Shown: positions 27,394-35,220 of the stretch, piece by piece
How the letters are laid out: each line of letters starts with the position of its first letter
How positions within the stretch are numbered: position 1 is the first letter of the stretch
Source: Nostoc favosum CHAB5714
GTDB taxonomy: Bacteria; Cyanobacteriota; Cyanobacteriia; Cyanobacteriales; Nostocaceae
NCBI RefSeq assembly: GCF_020829495.1
Contig: NZ_JAIVFQ010000009.1
Coordinates: 1 to 64,000 of the forward strand
DNA length: 64,000 nucleotides
Direction of reading: 5' to 3'
Position numbers and translations under genes: made by a program
The notes under the pieces: model-generated
The model's database searches: none
What the model was told of the DNA's origin: nothing
What the model saw: only the letters and a program-made list of their open reading frames with translations

Positions 27394-27684
27394 GGACTTA
27401 CGCAAAATACCTCTTACAGCAGTTTTCATATATTTGAACTACATCTGTCGTAAGGGCACAGCAATGCTGTGCCCCTACTGCATGGTCTATTTACCTGAAA
27501 ATAGCTGTAAACTCTTATTCCTCCGTGTTCTCTGTGTCTGGAGTGGTAGCCTGCGGCAAGCCCTCTGGCTTGGTGCAGTCGCTCATGGGGGAAACCCCCT
27601 TGGCGCTAGCCTCTCCCAATGTGAGAAGACCGCGCTGCTTCACCGCTTTGCGTCTACGATTTTCCGTTACCCGTACGTAAGTTC
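27394..27684. mobile_element. MITE-like element, family A (copy 3), with a nested element
   Basis: A 291-bp element from GGACTTACGCA to TACGTAAGTTC, whose right terminal repeat has two mismatches. Its length is explained by a 97-bp element inserted near the left end plus GTAGCCTGCGGCAAGCC-type repeat sequence shared with copy 4 (49029-49215). ORFs across it are not genes. Confidence 0.75.
27414..27510. mobile_element. MITE-like element, family B (copy 1), nested in family A
   Basis: A 97-bp element with ends TTACAGC and GCTGTAA and inner palindrome GGGCACAGCA/TGCTGTGCCCC. The element at 55206-55302 has the same length and plan. Confidence 0.7.
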
Positions 27685-27755
27685 TATAGTCAACTTCTAA
27701 AGCAACGGCTTTTTTTGTACGCAGCAGAACTTCAAGATTCGCTCACAATTCTCTT

Positions 27756-28010
27756 GGCGTGTGATTTCTGCGCTATCGATTCAGTAATCAAAACCTAATC
27801 CCCAACCCTTGTAAGGTTGGGGGAGAGGTTCTTCCAGGATTACTGAATTGGTGTTCTAGCAAAGGATGAAATTGTTGATCAGGTTTTGACTATGCAAGAA
27901 GATTTTTAGCAACGGGTTAGCAATGTAGTCTTTATAAGTATGCTGAACTATTGTTAAGTATTATTAATCAGCGATCGCTAAGTGTTTATACAGTTGGGAT
28001 TTGTGATCGC
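27756..28010 (+). pseudogene. decayed partial copy of rlmN
   Basis: GGCGTGTGATTTCTGCGCTA is identical to part of rlmN that encodes the ACDFCAT cluster. After a 70-bp insertion, ATGAAATTGTTGATCAGG, GCAACGGGTTAGCAATGT and ACAGTTGGGAT continue to match rlmN in order. There are many substitutions, an in-frame TAG and deletions. The copy covers roughly rlmN codons 140-220. It cannot encode an enzyme and is about 2 kb from the intact gene. Confidence 0.85.
27779..27848. mobile_element. 70-bp palindromic insertion inside the rlmN pseudogene
   Basis: Perfect 11-bp terminal inverted repeats ATTCAGTAATC and GATTACTGAAT enclose an inner hairpin CCCCAACC...GGTTGGGG. It interrupts recognisable rlmN homology on both sides, so its boundaries are well defined. 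Confidence 0.85.
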
Positions 28011-28014
28011 TCCT

Positions 28015-28464
28015 CTAAGGTTGTAGGTTAAAAGATGCTTTATTGATGAGGATATCGTTTTGAAATCTAAGTGTGACACTCCAGTATGGATTGATATCTT
28101 CTCTTTGAGATTCGTAATCAGTCAAATAAACATCTTGATTGTTCCACTGGTAAATCTTTTCATGTATTTGTCCATCAGCAGAATCGATATTGTTTTCATA
28201 AATCAAAATACCATCCCAGCCAAGAATGGAACGAACTTCATCATAAGACATGCCTGTAGATATAGAGTTATATAAATTTTCTCTGATTTCAGATGACAAA
28301 TTTATCTGTTTAATCTGTATAGTCTCATTAGTATTTTGATTAAAGACTTTGAACATAGAGTTCATAAAGAAGGTTGGCATCTGAGTAATAAAAAAAACTC
28401 TATGGGAATATATAAACGCAATCCATGCCAATAAAACAACAGCTAATAATATTGAATATTTCAT
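28015..28464 (-). CDS. membrane-anchored BamE/SmpA-like protein
   Basis: From the ATG at 28464 the product has 149 residues with an N-terminal transmembrane anchor (YSILLAVVLLAWIAFIYS). An outward-facing domain with ISTGMSYDEVRSILGWDG follows, then LYQWNN-like strands and VTLRFQNDILINKASFNLQ, the pattern of the BamE/SmpA-OmlA fold. An in-frame TTG at 28512 would add 16 residues, but a terminator hairpin lies in that stretch, so I prefer the ATG, although it has no Shine-Dalgarno. It is the last gene of a four-gene minus-strand cluster of exported proteins. Function is unknown. Confidence 0.6.
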   Translation of the reverse strand: MKYSILLAVVLLAWIAFIYSHRVFFITQMPTFFMNSMFKVFNQNTNETIQIKQINLSSEIRENLYNSISTGMSYDEVRSILGWDGILIYENNIDSADGQIHEKIYQWNNQDVYLTDYESQREDINPYWSVTLRFQNDILINKASFNLQP

Positions 28465-28489
28465 AAAAAAAGGGTGGTTATTCCACCCT
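28465..28489 (-). terminator. terminator or attenuator abutting a start codon
   Basis: On the minus strand AGGGTGG, loop AATAA and CCACCCT form a 7-bp stem followed by T6 and then directly the ATG at 28464. It could end transcripts from the upstream secreted-protein genes and limit expression of the BamE-like gene. Confidence 0.65.
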
Positions 28490-28524
28490 ACAATTTTCTC
28501 CAAAAATATCAAGTAGGGTAATAA

Positions 28525-28905
28525 CTAACGAATCCCTGCACTACTTTCGTGGGTACTGGTATATGAATTCATAATAGTATTGATCGTACCCCATACTCTA
28601 GCTGTTGTTTCTTCATGAAAACTACCATTTAGTTCAGCACCAGAATTCCTAACACTAAATCTTTTAAAAACTTCTCCGACTTTACCATTGTTGTATTCAG
28701 CTTCAACCCTACCATCAATGTAAATATTATTAGACGAAGAGTTGTAATTTTGGGTGCGAGTTGAATTGGTTACATTATCGATGTTGAAATTAGTCTCTGT
28801 TCTGCTTTGCTGAATTGTCCACTGGTTCAAAACAAAAGTCTCACCTGCTTTAGCAGGGTTAGCAAACAAAGTACCAAGAATAGCTAAACCGAGAACTTTC
28901 TTCAT
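28525..28905 (-). CDS. small secreted protein, paralogue 1
   Basis: The 126-residue protein has a clear signal peptide (MKKVLGLAILGTLFANPAKAGETF, cleavage after AKA). The mature part is Asn/Thr/Ser-rich, Cys-free and probably beta-rich. It ends STHESSAGIR. It is a paralogue of the product of the next gene upstream (29036-29419): both start MKKVLG, share AGETFV after the signal, an SGAELNGSFHE / AGSELYGKYSE segment and a THESSAGIR / AHETSAGVR end. I do not recognise the family. An exported, possibly surface-filament or adhesive role is only inference. Confidence 0.75.
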   Translation of the reverse strand: MKKVLGLAILGTLFANPAKAGETFVLNQWTIQQSRTETNFNIDNVTNSTRTQNYNSSSNNIYIDGRVEAEYNNGKVGEVFKRFSVRNSGAELNGSFHEETTARVWGTINTIMNSYTSTHESSAGIR

Positions 28906-28977
28906 TACTTTGTCCTCATGATAAATTAGTTGCCTTTGTCAGAGAAACTAATCTTGCCAAAGTAACTAAAAGAAGTG

Positions 28978-29000
28978 CTAGGGTGCATTAAGCACCCTAG
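28978..29000 (-). terminator. perfect 9-bp hairpin between the paralogues
   Basis: CTAGGGTGC and GCACCCTAG pair perfectly around ATTAA, 36 bases after the stop of the upstream paralogue. The following minus-strand bases are only moderately T-rich (CTTCTTTT), so it may terminate weakly or protect the mRNA 3' end. Confidence 0.6.
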
Positions 29001-29035
29001 AATCTATTTCAAATTGCATCAAGCACTATTAATAA

Positions 29036-29419
29036 TTAACGAACACCTGCGCTGGTTTCGTGAGCATCAGTATATGCGTTAGTCGTAGTATGGATAGTAC
29101 CACCAAGCTTAGTCCAATTAATTTCACTATATTTACCATATAGTTCAGAACCTGCTGCATGAACGGTAAATTCATCAAAGGAAATTTCTGCACCACCATC
29201 ACGTACTTTGCCGATATCAAGAGTACCATCGACGTAATCCTTTTCAGCCCAAGAACTATATTTTTCGTTACGTTGGGAAAAAGTCTTAGAATCAAGTGTT
29301 AAATCGGTCTTTGTTACACTGTCGCTCCATGAATCTTCATTACGCACAAATGTTTCACCAGCAAAAGCGGGGGTAGCTAAAAACGTAGCAATAATAGCAA
29401 AACCAAGAACTTTTTTCAT
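29036..29419 (-). CDS. small secreted protein, paralogue 2
   Basis: The 127-residue product has a signal peptide (MKKVLGFAIIATFLATPAFAGETF) and a Cys-free mature chain with alternating polar strands, ending TDAHETSAGVR. It aligns along its whole length with the 126-residue product of 28525-28905 but with much divergence, so this is an old tandem duplication. AGGATAAACTC precedes the ATG. It lies 20 bases after the 205-residue exported protein gene, which suggests one transcript. No known domain. Confidence 0.75.
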   Translation of the reverse strand: MKKVLGFAIIATFLATPAFAGETFVRNEDSWSDSVTKTDLTLDSKTFSQRNEKYSSWAEKDYVDGTLDIGKVRDGGAEISFDEFTVHAAGSELYGKYSEINWTKLGGTIHTTTNAYTDAHETSAGVR

Positions 29420-29439
29420 GAGTTTATCCTCGTTGTGAA

Positions 29440-30057
29440 TTAGTTGTCTTTTTCAGCCTTATTTTTAGGTAATTCTTGAGACTGGAACCTGGGAAGTTTG
29501 TTAGGTTCATTTGTATTAGTTCTGTTTATAGCAACCCCTTTACAGACAGCAGAAATAGTAGGAAAGCTGTCGGGGCTTAGTTGGATACCAGCACTGATTA
29601 ATTCAGCACAGGCACGAGCATTGATAATCTCTACATCATATTGAGTCTTACGAGAAATAGTTTCAGCCATTTGCTTGCAAGTACCTTCTAGGCTTCCACC
29701 CAGAGGGAAAACTATAGCAGCATTCATAGCATAAGAGGCGTTGTTAGAGAAACTAATCCCGTCATAAGAACTCAAAGAAGTCCCTAATATTAAAGATGGC
29801 CGCGGACACACAACATTTATTCCAGCTACTCCTTGAATCTTATAAGTAGCCGATTCACCAAGGTTGTAAACTCCTGTTTGATTAATTGCAGCAGAGTTCC
29901 GTTGTTGATTATCAAGAGTCTGCTCTTGATTAGGCTGAGATTGAGAATTAACAGAGTTAGTGACAGATTGTGCTTGGGCTTCGAGATTTATGCTAACTAC
30001 TCCGAGTAGATATAATAAGGAATGGTTAGTAAATAGTCGTAGAGTTTTTTTAAACAT
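29440..30057 (-). CDS. exported protein of unknown function
   Basis: The 205-residue protein begins with a signal peptide (KKTLRLFTNHSLLYLLGVVSINLEAQAQ, cleavage near AQA) and an Asn/Gln/Ser-rich linker. The domain that follows has INVVCPRPSLILGTSL, a Gly-rich AAIVFPLGGSLEGTCKQMAE and NARACAELISAGI. Four Cys (in VVCP, GTCK, RACA, AVCK) could form two disulphides in the periplasm. It leads the four-gene cluster of exported proteins, with a long AT-rich region upstream that should carry the promoter. Not recognised. Confidence 0.7.
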   Translation of the reverse strand: MFKKTLRLFTNHSLLYLLGVVSINLEAQAQSVTNSVNSQSQPNQEQTLDNQQRNSAAINQTGVYNLGESATYKIQGVAGINVVCPRPSLILGTSLSSYDGISFSNNASYAMNAAIVFPLGGSLEGTCKQMAETISRKTQYDVEIINARACAELISAGIQLSPDSFPTISAVCKGVAINRTNTNEPNKLPRFQSQELPKNKAEKDN

Positions 30058-31015
30058 TTGAAGTTTTTTAGATATTGCAAAGGAAGGGCGTTAAGAGTCA
30101 TAGATTAAGTAACTTGGCAGAATAAAATCAAACTCTGTTAAGAAAGATAAATTTAATAAAAATTGTCTTTCTTCTTACCTCCTACCTCTTGCTTCCTGCC
30201 TTATCCCAACGACAAATTTTTACGCTGGTCTACTTGGTTTACTAATTGGGTGCTTTACCTCATTAAAACAATAATGAGTATCATGGCTATCTGTAGTATC
30301 CGCCACTTGATTTACTCTTTAAAGTGTCGAGGTTTCTGAACTTTTGCTGTTCGTTATTCATCACGAACTAATATTCTCAACGATCGCAAAAAAACGCGAG
30401 GGGGGTTTTGTGGGATTAAGTGGGAAAATGGCAAATATTAATATTCATAGAGCGAATATAGGATTAGCTCTAAAAGAGAATAAAAAAAACCAAATTTTTA
30501 AAGCAATGATAATAAAAACTTAAAGATAAAATAAAGCTTAAATAAATTTTTTGAAAAGTTAGTCAATAGAAGCGCATTTTTTAAAGATCAAATAAACTTC
30601 ATCATAAATTAGTTCATACCTTGTATCATTACAAATACTTAGATAAACAATATTTCAATCATTTCAAGTTCATAAATTTTATATGACTCCTATTTGGCTT
30701 TTGAAAAAACGTCCTACTCCTTTACCTCTCTTCTTTCGTGTTCCCTATCTTCACGAGTAAGTTGATAGATCAAATCAGATTGCTATATGAACTATTAACA
30801 ATTCAAAATTACTGTGCGCCTTGCTTGTCGTAGCCTCTCACGCCACTTGCTACGAGTGGAAATGTCCGACTTGTTTGCACAGCGTCTCCGACAGGAGAAG
30901 GAACTGCCGTAAAAACCCCCGCAATGCAGTGGCTCCCTTTGGGAGAAGGGGTCTTAAACCCTTTAATTTCCGATAATTAAGCATTTACATAAAATTCATC
31001 AGATTAGTTTGACCT
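30058..31015. other. AT-rich spacer with one dispersed repeat
   Basis: This 960-bp gap is very AT-rich, contains no supported ORF, and probably holds the divergent promoters of its two flanking genes. At about 30826-30912 there is a GTAGCCTCTCACGCC...CAGCGTCTCCGACAGG repeat of the same family found inside the 247-residue gene. Confidence 0.6.
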
Positions 31016-31414
31016 ATGAACATCCAAGAGTTATTAACTATTGCGGATAAAGTGGTATCGAAATCATCTGGCAGACACTTGACTGATTTACAAAGTGATT
31101 TGTTAAAAGCATCTTCTGAAAATCAGACATACGAACAATTTGCCAACGATCGCGGCTACTGCCTCGATTATATAAAGAAGGATGTAGGGTCTACGTTATG
31201 GCAATTGCTATCTCAAGCATTAGGAGAGAAAGTTACAAAAAAGAACTTTCGGCAAGCGTTAGAGCGATATCAACAGGCTGAAAAATTTGTGACTTATGAC
31301 GAAAAAGAAAAACAGCAATATTTTGGCATCTACCTGATGTTTTGGCTTTTTAAGGAAGCACAGAAGAATTCGACAACCTTTGAGAATCAATACTACAGCA
31401 TAGATGCCGAGTAA
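31016..31414 (+). CDS. stand-alone helix-turn-helix domain resembling vMAP/effector-associated domains
   Basis: The 132-residue protein starts MNIQELLTIADKVVSKSSGRHLTDLQSDLLKASSENQTYEQFAND and continues with YIKKDVGSTLWQLLSQALGEKVTKKNFRQALE. This looks like the N-terminal helix-turn-helix module of large cyanobacterial NTPase conflict proteins (vWA-MoxR-associated or NB-ARC types). There it serves as an adaptor. Here it ends after that module, so it is either an orphan adaptor or the stub of a lost large gene. The last 45 residues are not of the module. No RBS of note. It converges with uvrC. Confidence 0.6.
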   Translation: MNIQELLTIADKVVSKSSGRHLTDLQSDLLKASSENQTYEQFANDRGYCLDYIKKDVGSTLWQLLSQALGEKVTKKNFRQALERYQQAEKFVTYDEKEKQQYFGIYLMFWLFKEAQKNSTTFENQYYSIDAE

Positions 31415-31481
31415 TACTGTGGAATTAAAACTCCACTCATTGAAAATTTCAACTACTTATGTCAGATGCTTTTCACCGATA

Positions 31482-33359
31482 TCAAGAAGGATGAAAATAA
31501 TCGTAAATTTCTTGAGCCAAACGCGGGCCGATTCCTGCAACCTCAGCAAGTTGTGTGGGTGCAGCTTGCCGAATATAATCAACTGAGCGAAAATGCCCTA
31601 GTAGCTGCTTTTGTCGATGATGTCCTAAGCCAGGAATTTCATCTAAACGCGATCGCTTCAATTTATCACTGCGTTGCTGACGATGGAAAGTCACTGCAAA
31701 TCGGTGCGCTTCATCCCGCAACCGCCGCAACAACTGCACCCCTGATTGTTCTGAATCAGTTGTTAAGGGTTTAGATTCTCCCGGTAAAAAAATCTCTTCT
31801 CGCTGCTTCGCCAGACTCACAACTCGCAAGTCTTCTAATAAATTCATCTCTTGCAAAACGGCGACAACTGATGATAATTGACCTTTACCACCATCGATCA
31901 TGATTAAATCAGGCCAATCTGGATTACCCAAACGTGCTAACTGTGGATCGTCGCCATACTTACGAAACCGGCGCCCAATAACTTCAGCAAGACTAGCAAA
32001 ATCATCTGAATGTCCCGCCGTCACCGTGGGATTTTTAATTTTGTAGTGGCGATAATGCTGTTTGGCGGGTAATCCGTCGATAAACACAACTTGCGAAGCT
32101 ACTGCATTTGACCCTTGAATATGGGAAATGTCATAACCTTCGATGCGGTGGGGTACATCTGGTAAATCGAGAATGGCTGCTAAATCTTGCATTGCTTGGT
32201 CGTTGCGATCGCCTAATTTTTGCATTCTTTGCAATTCATACTGGGCATTTCGCTCTACCATTTCAATTAATTCTGCCTTAGTTTGCCGCAAAGGAGTCAA
32301 GATTGTGACTTTTTTACCTTTACGTTGAGTTAAGACATCCGCCAATATCTCGCTATCTGGTAAATCATGCTGTACCAAAATTTCTAAGGGTATTTCCACT
32401 GAGTCAGCAGTTTGATAATGTTCCTCTAAAGCTCGTTGTAAAATAGCTCCCGGTTCTGCATGAGTATCCGCCACAAAGGCCAAGCGTCCTACCAATTGTC
32501 CAGCGCGAATCTGAAATAGTTGAATGCAGGCGTATTCTTCGTTGGCTGCCAGTGCGATCGCATCCCGCGAAACTGTATCATCTGGTAAGGAAACTTTTTG
32601 ATTGGCTGTCAGCGACTTTAACCCAGAAATTTGGTCACGAATCCGCGCTGCTGACTCAAAATTCAAGTTTTCAGCTGCTGCGTTCATCTGTTGAGTCAAA
32701 ATATCAATCAATTCCTGAGTTCGCCCTTGGAAGACCATCGCTATTTTTTGCACAATTTTGCGATATTCTTCTGGTGAAATCATCTGTTGGCACACACCCG
32801 GACAACGCCCTAAATCATAATTTAAGCAAGGACGGTCTTTGAAAAGTGGTTGAGGCCGTTGTCGCTGTGGAAAGATCCGCTTACACAGGCGGACAATTTC
32901 TCGTAAAAGACCAGCATCAGTATAAGGCCCGTAAAATTTATCCTTTTCTTTGCCGAATTGGCGTTTACGGGTAATAAAAATTCGCGGATAATCTTCTGAC
33001 CAAGTGATGCAGAGATAAGGATATTTTTTATCATCTTTGAGCAGCACGTTAAAGTATGGCTGGTGCTGCTTGATCAAATTCGCTTCTAGGGCTAGGGCTT
33101 CAGCTTCGGTATCAGTGACGATGAATTCAATTTCTGTCACCAACTTGACCATCGTGGCGATGCGTTCACTCTTGTTGTAGCCATCCCGGAAATAGGAACG
33201 GACACGCGATCGCAACTTACGTGATTTACCTATATATATAATGCGATCGCTACTGTCCCGCATGAAATAAACCCCCGGTTCCGGTGGAATTTCGGCTAGA
33301 CGATTTTCCAGTCGTTCTGGCTCTTTAACCAGTGGTAATATTTGATTAGATATTGTCAC
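31482..33359 (-). CDS. uvrC: excinuclease ABC subunit C
   Basis: UvrC makes both incisions in nucleotide excision repair. The product has an N-terminal GIY-YIG domain ([29 protein letters not shown]) and a Cys cluster ([14 protein letters not shown]). The UVR motif follows ([17 protein letters not shown]), then the RNase-H-like domain ([21 protein letters not shown]) and C-terminal helix-hairpin-helix repeats ([32 protein letters not shown]). I place the start at the GTG at 33359 ([17 protein letters not shown]), as relatives begin there. A TTG 25 codons upstream is the alternative. Length is about 625 residues. Confidence 0.93.
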   Translation of the reverse strand: MTISNQILPLVKEPERLENRLAEIPPEPGVYFMRDSSDRIIYIGKSRKLRSRVRSYFRDGYNKSERIATMVKLVTEIEFIVTDTEAEALALEANLIKQHQPYFNVLLKDDKKYPYLCITWSEDYPRIFITRKRQFGKEKDKFYGPYTDAGLLREIVRLCKRIFPQRQRPQPLFKDRPCLNYDLGRCPGVCQQMISPEEYRKIVQKIAMVFQGRTQELIDILTQQMNAAAENLNFESAARIRDQISGLKSLTANQKVSLPDDTVSRDAIALAANEEYACIQLFQIRAGQLVGRLAFVADTHAEPGAILQRALEEHYQTADSVEIPLEILVQHDLPDSEILADVLTQRKGKKVTILTPLRQTKAELIEMVERNAQYELQRMQKLGDRNDQAMQDLAAILDLPDVPHRIEGYDISHIQGSNAVASQVVFIDGLPAKQHYRHYKIKNPTVTAGHSDDFASLAEVIGRRFRKYGDDPQLARLGNPDWPDLIMIDGGKGQLSSVVAVLQEMNLLEDLRVVSLAKQREEIFLPGESKPLTTDSEQSGVQLLRRLRDEAHRFAVTFHRQQRSDKLKRSRLDEIPGLGHHRQKQLLGHFRSVDYIRQAAPTQLAEVAGIGPRLAQEIYDYFHPS

Positions 33360-34196
33360 AACCAAAATTAGGTAATCTTCCTCTATTTTAAGAAAAATTA
33401 TTTTTTCGTGCCGATTTAAGAAAGTATTTATCAAGTAAATGTAAAGTAGCTAGGCTTTTAGTCTGTACATAGAGAAGTATGTCTGACAATTCAGGTCATC
33501 TGGAAAACCTCACTTCTATTTCTCTCTCCTAAAAGGAGAGAGACTTTGAATTTTCCCCCTTCCCGCCACGGGTTGGGGGTTAGGGGGTTAGGTTTTTGGT
33601 GGACTTTTCCACATAACGTGAAAAGTCAGAGAAGTATGTAGGCGCTTCTGCGGCTTCTTGCAGGGTGGCTTAGTTTCCGACGATAGCGGGCGCACCATCT
33701 CAATTAACAAGACTTGGGGCAAAATCCCCTTGTTAAAGGTAGACAACACTACTGATAGTGGTTCATGTCGTTAAATTTGATTAGTTGGTTTGTCATCAAA
33801 ACCCTGTAGACACGCATTAGCGCAGTGGTACGTTAGCGTAGCGGGGCAAAGCCCAATCCATTTCGTGTTTTTTTGAAGTTGTCAGAATAAAAACTTGGCT
33901 TTTTGAATCTATAATTAGCATTTTAAAATCAACAATTATTTCTTATTCCAAAATTCATTTTTATATAGAAATTATTTTGTTTTCTTCATCTACCTAAATT
34001 TATATTTTTATTATTAAAAACAATTAAATTTTTTAGTATTGCTTATATAAATATTAGACAAAATTTATTATTAAACAAGATTTTTAGGTTTTATTTGAAC
34101 TGAGAATATTAGGCGATTTAACGGATTTAGGAAGTTAAATTTACGAATATCATTAGAAATATAGCCATTACAATAATTTTAGGAAAAAGTTGAACT
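33360..34196. other. spacer with repeats, no gene seen
   Basis: It contains a TCTCTCTCCT/AGGAGAGAGA hairpin (about 33521-33543), a T/G-rich palindromic stretch to 33600, and a CGCATTAGCGCAGTGG...TAGCGTAGCGGGGC repeat near 33815-33850. The last 300 bases are highly AT-rich and presumably carry the promoter of the small gene that follows. Confidence 0.55.
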
Positions 34197-34376
34197 ATGA
34201 ATCTGCAAGAGTTTGAAGGCCAATACCGGGAAGCGATGGCTGAAACGCTCAATGATCTGCAAACAGCAGTTTTGTTGTTAGCGCAAGTACAACATAAAAT
34301 TTCAAAAATTGGCAGTTCTGTACAACATATTAGTGAGCAAGTTGAAGAGTTCATCGCTGACCAAAAAGCTGAATAA
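34197..34376 (+). CDS. small helical protein of unknown function
   Basis: A 59-residue ORF from the ATG at 34197 with AGGAAAAAGT 6-16 bases upstream. It encodes a single amphipathic coiled-coil-like helix pair: MNLQEFEGQYREAMAETLNDLQ, VLLLAQVQHKISKIGSSVQ and EQVEEFIADQKAE. There is no Cys, signal or membrane segment. It converges on the response regulator gene with only 21 bases between stops. The composition and RBS argue for a real gene, but the family is not recognised. Confidence 0.55.
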   Translation: MNLQEFEGQYREAMAETLNDLQTAVLLLAQVQHKISKIGSSVQHISEQVEEFIADQKAE

Positions 34377-34397
34377 AGGCACGTCCAGTAGAAAAGT

Positions 34398-34820
34398 TTA
34401 TTTGTGGCAGCAAGTCAACTCTTCTTCAATCGTAAGTATAAGATCCTTGAGTTTTATAGGTTTGACAAAATAGCGGCGTGCGCCCAAACTCAGAGCTAGT
34501 TCTTGATCGGCTTTAAAAGCAAAAGCTGAAACCACAATAATAGGTATTTTTGACAAATTAGGTTTTTGCTGGACTTGTTTTAAGAGCGAATAACCGTCAA
34601 TATCCGGCAATTTCAAGTCTAATAACATTAAATCTGGCTGAAATTTTTCTATAGTCGAGAAAAAAGTAGAGCCTTCTGATAAGCTTTCGACATCGTACCC
34701 ACAGTAAATTAGATAGTCACTCAGTAACAACCTATTGAGATAATGGTCTTCAACTAGCAAAATTCGTCTAATTTTCTGTGACCGCAAAGGCTGATCTATA
34801 TTGAATAATTGTGCTGTCAT
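34398..34820 (-). CDS. single-domain response regulator
   Basis: The 140-residue CheY-like receiver has the acidic pair E24-D25, phospho-acceptor Asp68 (LMLLDLKLPDIDGY), Ser98 in VVSAF and the switch Lys120 in YFVKPI, so it should be phosphorylatable. There is no output domain; such proteins relay phosphate or act by protein contact. The N-terminal 17 residues are an extension. No histidine kinase is adjacent. The last residues CCHK are unusual. Confidence 0.88.
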   Translation of the reverse strand: MTAQLFNIDQPLRSQKIRRILLVEDHYLNRLLLSDYLIYCGYDVESLSEGSTFFSTIEKFQPDLMLLDLKLPDIDGYSLLKQVQQKPNLSKIPIIVVSAFAFKADQELALSLGARRYFVKPIKLKDLILTIEEELTCCHK

Positions 34821-35220
34821 TGCTACCTATAGGAATCGTATTTGATTTTTGAAATTATCTACGTGGGCGGGGAGTGGGGAGTAGGGAGTAGGGAATAAGG
34901 AATTAGGCTTTTCGAGGTGTACCGAGCTTTTTCATAAATCAAATATTAGTCCTATATTATCTGATTATATTAAGTAAAAGCCAACTATTATTACCGCAAA
35001 CTAGAACGCTAGTGTATTTAAACTGTAAAACCAATAGAAATTTGACTTATGTAATCTAGCCAAAGATATGAATAAATTAAAATTAGCTACACTCTAATAT
35101 TTTAAAAATTGTTGAATTAAATCAACAATTAAGCTTTTATTACAAGTTTTTTTTAATTATAGTTTAAATAAACAGCTACTTTTAAAAATTGAATAGCTGG
35201 TGTTTAGCTTGAAAAGAAAT
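34821..35220. other. AT-rich spacer
   Basis: It holds a short GGGGAGTAGGGAGTAGGG heptamer array (about 34868-34900) and an AT-rich segment with a TTGTTGAATTAAATCAACAA near-palindrome (35110-35129). No gene is seen. Confidence 0.55.

Noticed and set aside
27335-27700. 121-residue ORF on the plus strand
   Set aside because: It lies almost wholly on MITE and dispersed repeat sequence.
29029-29295. 88-residue ORF inside the secreted paralogue gene
   Set aside because: Same-strand shifted frame of a gene with a clear signal peptide; no independent features.
32822-33034. 70-residue ORF inside uvrC
   Set aside because: Shadow frame of an intact uvrC.
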